Below, piece after piece: positions 1-8,119 of a DNA stretch of 64,000 nucleotides. The first letter of the stretch is position 1; each line of letters begins with the position of its first letter. The position numbers and the translations under genes were made by a program. The stretch is from Clostridiaceae bacterium (lineage in GTDB: Bacteria; Bacillota; Clostridia; DSM-8532). The stretch covers positions 1 to 64,000 of the forward strand of contig JAAYLX010000049.1 in assembly GCA_012521705.1 (NCBI GenBank). The letters are read 5' to 3'. Under the pieces are notes generated by a model, which did not search any database, was not told the DNA's origin, and saw nothing but the letters and a program-made list of their open reading frames with translations.

Positions 1-1002
1 GGCTTGTCCGTTTTCCATACTGGATTCCAAACCGTTCTTAACTATAATGAGCTCACTGACCAGATTCATGAGTGTATCAAGTCTCTCAATATCAACCCTG
101 ACTGTTTTATTGGTCTTGTGAGCCTTTTTCAAAGGCTGATCGGAAAGAACTTTATTTGCGCCGTTCTCGTCCTCGGAAACTTCGTCCGATTCCTTGCTTT
201 CTGTCCGGACGGCACCTGCATCAAGGTGTTCATGCAGAATAGGCGTTACTTCGACTTTCTCAATCTCAGCAACACTATTTATTTCCTTAATAAAAAAGTC
301 ACTGCTTTTTTCTGTAATCGCAACAACTGTAAATTCGAAGTCAAACCTTTCGTCCTCAATATCTTCTATTTTAGGAACGGACTTAATAACCTCGGAGTTA
401 CCATCCAATACCTGGAATACTATAAATGCACGGGCAGCCTTAAGCAGGCAGCCTTTATCGAGCACAATATGTATCTCAAAAACATTCATTCCGGCATCAA
501 GGCCAGCCTTGATAACGTTAATATCATATTGGTTAAGCTCAACTCTTAATTTTCCTGGTTCAGTTGAGCCTGTCTCTTCAGTCTTTGGCGAAGTCTCTGT
601 TGACTTTGCCTGAACATTATTTCCTTTCAGTATACCAGCCAGGGCATCTGTTATATCCTGGAAAGCTTCGTGCCCCTCCTGTCCTGATAAAGAAACTGTG
701 TTCACATATGTTTCCAGAGCATCCAGACATCTGAACAGGATATCCACCATATTCGAATCAACAGTTATTTTATCGTTTCTAAGTGCATCCAGAACATCTT
801 CCATGTGGTGAGTCAAGGTCTGCATTTTGATATATCCCATGGTGCCGGCCATTCCTTTAAGAGTATGGGCGACACGGAATATTTCGTTCAGCACTTGCTT
901 GTCCGTGTTATTCTTCTCAAGCTGCAATAATGAAGAGTTAAGTTGCTGCAGATGTTCCTTCGACTCTTCGACGAATATATCCAGGTATTGATTCATATCC
1001 AT
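1..1002 (-). CDS. cheA: Chemotaxis histidine kinase CheA (N-terminal part, cut by window edge)
   Basis: Reading leftward from an ATG at 1002, the frame stays open for 334 codons to the window edge. The N-terminus is an HPt (P1) domain with the phosphorylatable His at about residue 46 in the context VAHTLKGMAG. A P2-like CheY/CheB-binding region follows, and then the start of the dimerisation helix (about residue 310, NLVSELIIVKN). The kinase and CheW-like domains must lie outside the window. CheA autophosphorylates in response to chemoreceptors and passes phosphate to CheY. The start codon overlaps the cheB stop by one base (TAATG), so the two genes are probably translationally coupled. Confidence 0.95.
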   Translation of the reverse strand, partial: MDMNQYLDIFVEESKEHLQQLNSSLLQLEKNNTDKQVLNEIFRVAHTLKGMAGTMGYIKMQTLTHHMEDVLDALRNDKITVDSNMVDILFRCLDALETYVNTVSLSGQEGHEAFQDITDALAGILKGNNVQAKSTETSPKTEETGSTEPGKLRVELNQYDINVIKAGLDAGMNVFEIHIVLDKGCLLKAARAFIVFQVLDGNSEVIKSVPKIEDIEDERFDFEFTVVAITEKSSDFFIKEINSVAEIEKVEVTPILHEHLDAGAVRTESKESDEVSEDENGANKVLSDQPLKKAHKTNKTVRVDIERLDTLMNLVSELIIVKNGLESSMENGQA

Positions 1003-1664
1003 TATTGGTGCACCCCCATGATATTCATGATACATGCTGGTATTTCTTCAAGCGGCACTGTTTTGTCTACTATCCCAAGCTCAATTGCTGTCCTGGGCAT
1101 TCCAAACACAGTACTGGTGCTTTCATCCTGAGCAATAATAATAGCATTCTTTTTTTCTTTTAATAAGAGTAAGCCCTTACTGCCATCACTGCCCATACCT
1201 GTCATAATTACTCCAATGATATTTTTTGCTTTGGATTCAGCAAGGGATGTCATCATAACATCAATATTAGGTCTTAATCCTCCTATGGCAGGTTCCTGGT
1301 TCAGCTTCAGAACAAGCTGCTGCCCGTTGTCGCTGACAGTCAGATGATAATTACCCGGAGCTATGTATGCGGTTCCTGCCTTAAGTTCCTCACCGTCTTC
1401 AGCTTCTTTTACATGTATTTTTGATAATTCATCCAGTCTCGCTGCAAGCAGTTTTGTAAACTTAGCGGGCATATGCTGCACTATCACAAATGCTGCCGGA
1501 ATATCTGCAGGAAATTCTGGCAAAATCTTTGCCAACGCTTTTGGCCCCCCGGTGGAAATACCTAATGCTATTACATATTTCAGTTCATTTAATACATTTT
1601 CTCTTTGTTTTTCTTGCTGTATCAAATCTGCATTTACTGAAAAATCATTTGATGCCATTTTCAA
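1002..1664 (-). CDS. cheB: Receptor methylesterase CheB, catalytic domain only
   Basis: About 220 residues match only the C-terminal methylesterase domain of CheB, which removes methyl groups from chemoreceptor glutamates. The catalytic triad is visible as Ser37 (GISTGGP), His64 (VQHMP) and Asp160 (MTGMGSDG). The usual N-terminal receiver domain is absent: only about 30 polar residues precede the first strand. The PilZ gene ends 18 bases upstream, so no receiver domain is hidden by a frameshift. The start is either TTG at 1664, which an AGGGG sequence places at good spacing, or ATG at 1658. It lies between the PilZ gene and cheA in the fla/che cluster. The lack of a receiver suggests that CheA phosphorylation does not control it directly. 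Confidence 0.92.
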   Translation of the reverse strand: MKMASNDFSVNADLIQQEKQRENVLNELKYVIALGISTGGPKALAKILPEFPADIPAAFVIVQHMPAKFTKLLAARLDELSKIHVKEAEDGEELKAGTAYIAPGNYHLTVSDNGQQLVLKLNQEPAIGGLRPNIDVMMTSLAESKAKNIIGVIMTGMGSDGSKGLLLLKEKKNAIIIAQDESTSTVFGMPRTAIELGIVDKTVPLEEIPACIMNIMGVHQ

Positions 1665-1682
1665 ACTCTTAACCCCTAAATC

Positions 1683-2357
1683 TCAATTGTAATACCAGCC
1701 TTTTTTTAGCAGTTTGCGCTGGTAATCAAATATGAAACTAATGACTTTTTCTCTCTCCTTATCAGCTATATCTATATACTCAATTCCTGCCGCATACTTG
1801 TAATCTCCTCTGTCGGCAGGTATTACTCTTCTCACTATGCCAATGAAACATATCTCCTGATCAAGCTGAATTTTTCCTTCAATGTAAGTGCCGGCATCAA
1901 TCTTTTCACGGGAAAACAGGCAAATGCCTCCACCACTGATGTCCCTCGTAATACTTTTTTTGAATTCCCCTCTTTCTTCAGCAGGAGTATTTTTTTCTTC
2001 AAACAGCCGGTACTCTATATCCAATACACACCTAAGCCTGAAAAAGTTCCTTCTCTGCAGGCGTTCTTCTTCTGAAATCTGCTCAATTCTGAGCATTGCA
2101 AGACCGCCCACATATTTGCTCTCATGTGCGATGGCCTTAAAACTAAACAGGTCATTGTTTTGTTCGTAAATAACATTCATTTTAGTATTCCGGCCGATGT
2201 ATAAAACTCTCCCCTTATAGATGGGAGAAAGTATTTGCATGGTGCCGTCTGGAAGCAGTGTTTCAAATTGGCTCACAAGTGGTTGGCTAATGTTGTAAAA
2301 TTCATTATCTATTTCGAGTTCAAGCTTATCTCCTAATTTAAGTCTGTTGCTTTTCAT
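1683..2357 (-). CDS. PilZ-domain c-di-GMP effector, YcgR-like flagellar brake
   Basis: This protein of about 224 residues has an N-terminal YcgR/YpfA-type beta domain (about 1-95) and a C-terminal PilZ domain. The two c-di-GMP-binding motifs are visible: RxxxR at about 104-108 (RRNFFRLR) and DxSxxG at about 140-145 (DISGGG). Such proteins slow or stop flagellar rotation when c-di-GMP is high. The location between flhG and cheB fits that role, and the window also encodes an HD-GYP phosphodiesterase (40.6-41.6 kb). ATG at 2357 is preferred over the TTG just before it, because AGGA lies at normal spacing. Confidence 0.9.
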   Translation of the reverse strand: MKSNRLKLGDKLELEIDNEFYNISQPLVSQFETLLPDGTMQILSPIYKGRVLYIGRNTKMNVIYEQNNDLFSFKAIAHESKYVGGLAMLRIEQISEEERLQRRNFFRLRCVLDIEYRLFEEKNTPAEERGEFKKSITRDISGGGICLFSREKIDAGTYIEGKIQLDQEICFIGIVRRVIPADRGDYKYAAGIEYIDIADKEREKVISFIFDYQRKLLKKGWYYN

Positions 2358-2427
2358 CAATATGTCCTCATGTAAAATAGTTTAGCACATATATTTCCGA
2401 ACTTCCACAAATTTTACCATACTTAGA

Positions 2428-3309
2428 CTAATTATGCCCAAAAAAAGACAATAATTTTGAAATAAACCCTTTTGCCCCCTGTACTTCTGTTTCCGGTCCG
2501 GAAGTCAGCTTGTCGGCAATTTCGCTGATACTTTTTGAAGCATGGCATTTAGGGTTATATAAACTCAAAGGGCGTTGTAGTTTGACACTTTTTGTTACAT
2601 TGTCATCATATAATATATACCCAAGTTTAGAAAGCTTTAATGATAAAAATTTTTCTGAAACCTGGCAAAGTTTGGTGGCGACATTTTCCGCTTCCTTTAC
2701 TGAATCAGCCTTGTTTACAAGAACATTAATCTTCTTTTTCTGATCTCTTCTGGAAACCATTTTAACCAGAGCATAGGCATCGGTGATTGCCGTCGGTTCT
2801 GGAGTAGTAACCAAAACTACTTCGTCCGCTGCCAGAATAAAGTTCATTACATTTCTTGAAACTCCCGCCCCTGTATCTATAAGAATTATGTCGAAAAGTT
2901 TATCAAGTATATTAATATTCGAGACGAATTTACGCAAACTTTTCCTGTCCAGTCTGACTAATTCTTCTACACCCGAACCCCCTGACAGGAATTTGATATT
3001 ATCTGGTCCGTCGGTCAAAACTTCCAATATATTTTTTTCACCTCTGATAACATCAAGAAGGGTGTATTTGGGAACAATTCCAAACAGTACATCAACATTT
3101 GCCAGCCCAAAATCCACATCAAGAATAACAACTTTAAGACCTCTCATGCTAAGCTGCAAAGCAAGATTTACGGTCAGACTGGTTTTCCCGACACCGCCCT
3201 TGCCACTTGTCACTGTGATGACTTTGGCTCTTTTTACGGGCTCTGACGTCGCAGGTTCCTGGTCATATGTATTTACAATCCTTCTGAGCATTTCTGCCTG
3301 GTCATTCAT
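2428..3309 (-). CDS. flhG: Flagellar number regulator FlhG (YlxH/MinD-like ATPase)
   Basis: This is a MinD/ParA-type ATPase with a deviant Walker A loop (TSGKGGVGKTS) and switch motifs VDFGLANVDV and DTGAGV. With FlhF it sets flagellar number and position. The open frame begins at 3354, overlapping the flhF stop by four bases. The ATG at 3309 has a much stronger ribosome site (GGAGGGG, about 6 bases upstream) and gives the typical family N-terminus MNDQAEMLRR, which includes the conserved DQA..LR motif that stimulates FlhF GTPase. The resulting length of about 293 aa is normal. Coupled start at 3354 is still possible. Confidence 0.93.
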   Translation of the reverse strand: MNDQAEMLRRIVNTYDQEPATSEPVKRAKVITVTSGKGGVGKTSLTVNLALQLSMRGLKVVILDVDFGLANVDVLFGIVPKYTLLDVIRGEKNILEVLTDGPDNIKFLSGGSGVEELVRLDRKSLRKFVSNINILDKLFDIILIDTGAGVSRNVMNFILAADEVVLVTTPEPTAITDAYALVKMVSRRDQKKKINVLVNKADSVKEAENVATKLCQVSEKFLSLKLSKLGYILYDDNVTKSVKLQRPLSLYNPKCHASKSISEIADKLTSGPETEVQGAKGFISKLLSFFGHN

Positions 3310-3350
3310 AGGACCCCTCCGGTATAAAGTAGACATTTCGCTTTCCCTGC

Positions 3351-4778
3351 TCATTTAAATATATCGGCTACCAATTCATTTGGATTCGCATTATCAAGAT
3401 CATCAGGGACACTTTGCCCCGCCGTGGTGTAGGAAAGCGGTTTGCCCGTCATGTATCGGGCATTGAAAATTACTCCTTTTGTAGGCGACTCATCCAACTT
3501 GGTGAAAATGAGCTTGAAATTCTTCAGGAACGCATAGTATTCCAAAGTTTCGTTTATTGCTCTGGGACTGGTATTGCAACTTAATACCAAAAATGTGTCA
3601 TCTGCATTTGTAAAGCTTACCAGTGTTTTAAGCTCATCGAAATGAGCCTTGTTCTTATAGCTTCGCCCTGCGGTATCAATCAGTATTAGATCTTTGTCCG
3701 CAAGCTGGGATATGGCATCTTTTATCTCATTGGGCGAGTACACAACTTTAAGAGGTATATTCAATATTTCGGCATAGGTCTTTAACTGTTCAATAGCCGC
3801 AATTCTGTATGTATCCGCAGTTATAAGGCCAACTTTTTTTTGCCGGTTAAGAGAGAATTCCGCCGCAATTTTCGCCAGCGTGGTAGTCTTGCCAACACCT
3901 GTGGGACCAATGAAAATTGCAATATGGGGCTGTTTTTCTTTTATCTCCAATGGTTCCGGCTTACCAAGCAGTATTGTAAGAATCCTCCGGGCGAGGTTAA
4001 TTGCCTCTTCTTCGCTTTTGACATCTTTCTCCCTGAGTTTATCCAGGACTTTTTCTATAAGTTTCGGATCCAGATCCTGCGTAAAAAGAAGTTTTTTCAA
4101 CTGGGAGAAAACGTCCTGACTTATTGGGGATTCGTCCGATTTATTTTCAGTGTTTACCGAAACTTCAAATTCAGGCTTTATATCCGGTTTTATGCCAATA
4201 CCCGGTTCAGTTTTAACTGCCTGATTACTGAGCGGTTCCCAGACATCCTTTTCGTTGATTTGATTCTGGTGTATATCGGGGTTTACCGAAGGTTCCGGGG
4301 TATTGTTCAAGGTATGGTTCAAATTATAGTTTTCAGAGATTTTATTCACTGACTCGGAAACAGGGATTTTTTCCTGTTTGCCCTGTAGTGCCTGGTATAT
4401 TTTTGTAAGAGTGTCCTCCATGCTTTTTACTTTTTTCTCAAGCTCTACAATTTGCCGGTCCGTCCCTGCCGGTTCCTGTTTAGTATAACCTTTCTGAGGA
4501 TGATAATTGTTTATCCCCGCCTCCTGGGTGTTGAGCTGGGTCAAACCGGCATTGGCAGTACTTGAGGTTTTTTTGTTTAACAAGTTTGTCAGGGAAGGCC
4601 TTACATAATCGTCATCAATGGCGGCAACTACTTCTATCATGGGTTTGGAAAACAGCCCCTTCAAGCCTTTGGGTTTGACTTTGCGGCTATTCATAATCAC
4701 AGCTTCACTGCCAAGATCCATTTTGACCTTCAACAAGGCCTCCTGCATATCCTTGCAGGTATACCTGCGTATTTTCAT
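3351..4778 (-). CDS. flhF: Flagellar biosynthesis GTPase FlhF
   Basis: FlhF is an SRP-family GTPase that places new flagella. The N-terminal B domain opens with MKIRRYTCKDMQEAL. A low-complexity linker of about 150 residues follows, rich in Asn, Pro, Glu and Lys. The NG GTPase domain covers about residues 230-475, with a P-loop (GPTGVGKTTT), DTAGRSYKN and TKLDES. Its stop overlaps the first possible flhG start by four bases. FlhA is encoded just upstream, the usual clostridial and bacillar order flhA-flhF-flhG. Confidence 0.96.
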   Translation of the reverse strand: MKIRRYTCKDMQEALLKVKMDLGSEAVIMNSRKVKPKGLKGLFSKPMIEVVAAIDDDYVRPSLTNLLNKKTSSTANAGLTQLNTQEAGINNYHPQKGYTKQEPAGTDRQIVELEKKVKSMEDTLTKIYQALQGKQEKIPVSESVNKISENYNLNHTLNNTPEPSVNPDIHQNQINEKDVWEPLSNQAVKTEPGIGIKPDIKPEFEVSVNTENKSDESPISQDVFSQLKKLLFTQDLDPKLIEKVLDKLREKDVKSEEEAINLARRILTILLGKPEPLEIKEKQPHIAIFIGPTGVGKTTTLAKIAAEFSLNRQKKVGLITADTYRIAAIEQLKTYAEILNIPLKVVYSPNEIKDAISQLADKDLILIDTAGRSYKNKAHFDELKTLVSFTNADDTFLVLSCNTSPRAINETLEYYAFLKNFKLIFTKLDESPTKGVIFNARYMTGKPLSYTTAGQSVPDDLDNANPNELVADIFK

Positions 4779-4831
4779 GCTCTGTAACGTCCTTCCTTCA
4801 ATAAATCTTATCTTTGTTCCTGTATCCTATG

Positions 4832-6853
4832 TTAAATGGTCACCATATCAACTGCATTAACGTCAATCGCCGGATCCAGTTCGTTGTAGGAAAGCACCAC
4901 CAGCCCGGGAATCGCATTCTCTGTAAGACGCTTGAAATACAATCTGACAACGGGCGATGCAAGAATGATGGGCTGTTTCCCCATTCTCGCAAGTTTTTCA
5001 CACAGGTTTGCAGCATTTGAAATAATTTTGTTGCTGATACTGGGATCCATTGTCATATACGAACCGGCCTCGGTCTTTTGGACAGAGTCCAGTATAATTT
5101 TCTCAATCTTGGGGTCAAGGGTTATGACATCCGAATTGCCATGGAGATAATGATTGGAGATTGCCCTGCCAAGGCTCTGCCTTACATATTCGGTGAGCAT
5201 GTCGGTATCCCTGGTAATCGGTGCATAATCCGCAAGGGTTTCAAGAATTGTACCCATATCTCTTATGGATACACCTTCCCGCAGCAAGTTGGCAAGTACT
5301 TTCTGTATCTCGCCAAGGCTCATTACCTTGGGCACAAGTTCATCCACAACGGCGGGATAATTGGTTTTCGCATTGTCTATTAAAGTCTGCACATCCTGTC
5401 TGTTCAAGAGTTCATGGATATGCCGTCTTACAATCTCAGTCATGTGTGTGGCTATTATTGACGGGGCATCAACAACAGTATATCCCATCATTTCAGCCCT
5501 GTCGCGCATGCTTTCAGGTATCCACAGGGCGGGCAATCCGAAGGCAGGTTCTTTGGTGGGTATTCCGTCTATTTCATCACGGGCGTTACCGGGGTTCATG
5601 GCCATATAGTGGTCGAGCATAAGCTCTCCCCTTGCCACTTCCACGCCCTTTATCTTAATAACATACTGGTTTGGTGCCAGCTGAATGTTATCCCTGAGGC
5701 GTATTATGGGGACAATAACTCCAAGTTCCAGGGCAAGCTGTCTTCTTATCATGACCACGCGATCCAAAAGGTCCCCGCCCTGATTCTTATCTGCAAGGGG
5801 GATTACAGCATATCCGAATTCAAGCTCTATGGGGTCTACCTGCAGAAGGGATACAACATTCTCGGGTTTGCGGATCTCTTCCACTTCCTGTTCCTCGACC
5901 TGGATTTCTTCCTGCTTGATAACTTCCTGAGCCTTGCTTTTAAGATGGGAAGCCAAAAATACCAGTCCTCCCGCTATAGCTATCAGGGACCATTGCTTTA
6001 GAATGGGCACCAATAAAAGACAGCCTCCGGCACTTATGTACAGCACCTGGGGGCTATTGAACAGTTGTTTTATTAAATCGCTTCCAAGGTCATCATCTGA
6101 AGCCGCACGGGTCACAATAATACCGGTCGCGACAGATATCAGAAGCGCAGGAATCTGACTCACAAGTCCATCCCCTATGGTGAGGATGGTATATTTGCTC
6201 AGGGCCTGTTCCAGGGTGTCACCGTGCCTCACCATTCCCATTACAATACCGCCGATTATGTTAACGGCTGTTGTAATAATACCGAAGATGGCATCATTCT
6301 TTACAAACTTGGAAGCACCGTCCATGGAACCATAGAAATCCGCTTCCCTCTGGATTCTCTTACGTCTCTCTTTTGCCTGATCCTCTGTAATAAGACCCGA
6401 ATTCAGATCTGCGTCTATGGCCATCTGTTTACCAGGCATGGCGTCCAGAGTAAATCTTGCAGATACTTCCGCAACGCGCTCGGCGCCTTTGGTAATAACT
6501 ATGAACTGGGCCAACATGATAATTATATAGACAATAAAACCTACTATGAGGTCATTTCCTCCGACAAACTTTCCGAAGCCCTGGATAACCGCTCCTGCTT
6601 CGCCTGAGCCCACAATCAGCCTTGTGGAAACGACGTTAAGTGACAGGCGGTAAAGAGTAGCGAACAAGAGCATGGTAGGGAAAGAAGCCATTGAAAGGGC
6701 ATCTGTTGCATAAATCGCGTTTATTAGAATCAAAAGGGATAAAGTGATGTTAACTACTAAAAGAACATCCAACAGAAAGTCCGGCATGGGCACAATGATA
6801 AATATCACTATGAAAACAACACATGCGGCAACCATCAGATTTCTGTTGTTCAT
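4832..6853 (-). CDS. flhA: Flagellar export gate protein FlhA
   Basis: The 673-residue length is normal for FlhA. About eight membrane segments fill residues 1-310, with the conserved FHIPEP-type loop region around 140-165 (DAMPGKQMAIDADLNSG). The cytoplasmic domain (about 340-673) forms the nonameric ring that docks chaperone-substrate complexes for the type III flagellar export apparatus. A GGGGGAG ribosome site precedes ATG 6853. A HAD phosphatase gene with its own promoter and terminator separates it from flhB, so transcription probably restarts at a promoter near 6943-6971. Confidence 0.97.
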   Translation of the reverse strand: MNNRNLMVAACVVFIVIFIIVPMPDFLLDVLLVVNITLSLLILINAIYATDALSMASFPTMLLFATLYRLSLNVVSTRLIVGSGEAGAVIQGFGKFVGGNDLIVGFIVYIIIMLAQFIVITKGAERVAEVSARFTLDAMPGKQMAIDADLNSGLITEDQAKERRKRIQREADFYGSMDGASKFVKNDAIFGIITTAVNIIGGIVMGMVRHGDTLEQALSKYTILTIGDGLVSQIPALLISVATGIIVTRAASDDDLGSDLIKQLFNSPQVLYISAGGCLLLVPILKQWSLIAIAGGLVFLASHLKSKAQEVIKQEEIQVEEQEVEEIRKPENVVSLLQVDPIELEFGYAVIPLADKNQGGDLLDRVVMIRRQLALELGVIVPIIRLRDNIQLAPNQYVIKIKGVEVARGELMLDHYMAMNPGNARDEIDGIPTKEPAFGLPALWIPESMRDRAEMMGYTVVDAPSIIATHMTEIVRRHIHELLNRQDVQTLIDNAKTNYPAVVDELVPKVMSLGEIQKVLANLLREGVSIRDMGTILETLADYAPITRDTDMLTEYVRQSLGRAISNHYLHGNSDVITLDPKIEKIILDSVQKTEAGSYMTMDPSISNKIISNAANLCEKLARMGKQPIILASPVVRLYFKRLTENAIPGLVVLSYNELDPAIDVNAVDMVTI

Positions 6854-6942
6854 CTTAACTCCCCCGGTAATGACACCATTTTCTTTAGTAACTTCAAAAA
6901 TCAGTTAATCTGTCGAATTTACTGGAAAATAGTTCTCATTTC

Positions 6943-6971
6943 ATTTTATAATAAGTTTACAGAGTAAGCAA
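6943..6971 (-). promoter_or_regulatory. Probable sigma-A promoter of flhA
   Basis: On the minus strand, TTGCTT (6971-6966) and TAAAAT (6948-6943) are separated by 17 bases. This lies about 90 bases upstream of flhA and downstream of the HAD gene terminator, so flhA-flhF-flhG-cheB-cheA would not depend wholly on the distal flgB promoter. Confidence 0.5.
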
Positions 6972-7118
6972 GCATTCGACATCTTGCGGATATTGTAAAA
7001 TTATTACAGGGGCTTTTTTAAAAATGGAAAGTGAAGAGAATAAAAAAATGAAAACGAATGTCCATTAAATGATATCAACTATTATTGTATAAACCAGTAT
7101 AACATCAGAAATAAATAA

Positions 7119-7148
7119 CCGCCGGTGAATTTATCTTTATCCCGGCGG
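7119..7148 (-). terminator. Rho-independent terminator after the HAD gene
   Basis: A perfect 7-bp GC stem (CCGCCGG with CCGGCGG) encloses a 16-base loop. On the minus strand it is followed by TTATTTATTT, and on the plus strand by GTTTTTG. It lies about 45 bases beyond the stop of the HAD gene. Confidence 0.7.
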
Positions 7149-7192
7149 AGTTTTTGCTTTCAATAAGTTTATATAAGCAGTTTTTTGATACT

Positions 7193-7990
7193 TTAGTTAA
7201 GGATAAACTTGTATATTACGTGGGCGACTCCATCTTCGTTATTGGTCAGGGTTACATAATCAGCCCTCTTTTTTATTTCATCGGGGGCATTACCCATGGC
7301 TACACCCAACCCGGCATACTCTATCATGGAAAGGTCATTGTATCCATCTCCGACCGCAATGGTTTCGCTTTTGTCAATTCCGTAATATTGACACAGGCTT
7401 TCAATGGCTATAGCCTTTGAAGCCGATTTGTCATTGAACTCCAAAAACCATGGCATGGAGGTATAATAATTTACATTCTCGCTTAAATATTGGCCCACTG
7501 TATGTTTAAGAGTGTTTATGGCTTCAGTGTCATGATACCAGAGCACTTTAGACACTCCGCCTTCCACAGTCTCATCAATATTCTCAATGAGAACGGGCTC
7601 GCACCTTCCTATTGCCTTGTAGCTGTCAACCCGCATATCCATTCTTGTAACATAAAGCTGGTTGTTCTTCCAGACCATTACCGACGCATCGCTTTTAATG
7701 CCCAGATCAATAATAATCCTGGCATCCTCGGCCGAAAGTTTGCGGTCGTATATTATCTCCCTGGATTTGCCTTTTACTACCATCGCTCCGTTATATGTAA
7801 TAAACGGCAGGTCGATGTCCAGTTCCTTAATAAGATGTTCGACCCCCGAGATCGGCCTTCCGGTGGCTATTGTAAATATAAGCCCGTTTGCGACAGCTTT
7901 CTGTATGGCTGTTTTGGTTTTTTCGGTCAATTCCCTGTTGTCATTTACAAGAGTTCCGTCAATATCAACCGCCATTAATTTATAAGCCAT
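7193..7990 (-). CDS. Cof-type HAD-superfamily phosphatase
   Basis: This 265-residue protein has HAD motif I (VDIDGTL, Asp9 and Asp11), motif II (ATGRP), the Cof C2 cap domain, a conserved Lys region (KASKAIA) and motif IV (VGDGYNDLSM). Cof-type enzymes hydrolyse sugar phosphates, nucleotides or flavin phosphates. The substrate cannot be read from sequence. It sits between flhB and flhA on the same strand but has its own promoter (TTGACA/TAGAAT) and terminator, so it looks like an independent insertion rather than a flagellar gene. The start is ATG 7990 with GGGAG upstream. Confidence 0.9.
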   Translation of the reverse strand: MAYKLMAVDIDGTLVNDNRELTEKTKTAIQKAVANGLIFTIATGRPISGVEHLIKELDIDLPFITYNGAMVVKGKSREIIYDRKLSAEDARIIIDLGIKSDASVMVWKNNQLYVTRMDMRVDSYKAIGRCEPVLIENIDETVEGGVSKVLWYHDTEAINTLKHTVGQYLSENVNYYTSMPWFLEFNDKSASKAIAIESLCQYYGIDKSETIAVGDGYNDLSMIEYAGLGVAMGNAPDEIKKRADYVTLTNNEDGVAHVIYKFILN

Positions 7991-8068
7991 TTTTATCTCC
8001 CTTCAATTCAATCAGGTAACCCTGCCTGTTAATAATCTTCATAGCCTTATTCCGTTAATCTCTCTTTC

Positions 8069-8097
8069 ATTCTAATTAAACGGCATGTTAATGTCAA
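8069..8097 (-). promoter_or_regulatory. Sigma-A promoter of the HAD gene
   Basis: A near-consensus pair, TTGACA (8097-8092) and TAGAAT (8074-8069), has a 17-base spacer about 80 bases upstream of the HAD start. This is one of the best vegetative promoters in the window. Confidence 0.75.
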
Positions 8098-8119
8098 GCG
8101 AGCCGGCCTGAACCAGTAA

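Larger units (their letters stand above)
6854..7192. other. Intergenic region between the HAD gene and flhA
   Basis: These 339 bases hold no convincing gene. They contain the probable terminator of the HAD gene (7119-7148), a sigma-A-like promoter for flhA (6943-6971) and a leader of about 80 bases. The middle is AT-rich. Two sequences resembling Spo0A boxes flank the promoter (see findings). Confidence 0.6.

Noticed and set aside
1665-1682. Hidden receiver domain of CheB lost by frameshift
   Set aside because: Only 18 bases separate cheB from the complete PilZ gene, so there is no space for a receiver in any frame.
5221-5622. Open frames on the plus strand opposite flhA and many similar ones (for example 54630-55319 opposite mfd)
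   Set aside because: They lack ribosome sites and family motifs and lie wholly antisense to genes with strong protein matches.
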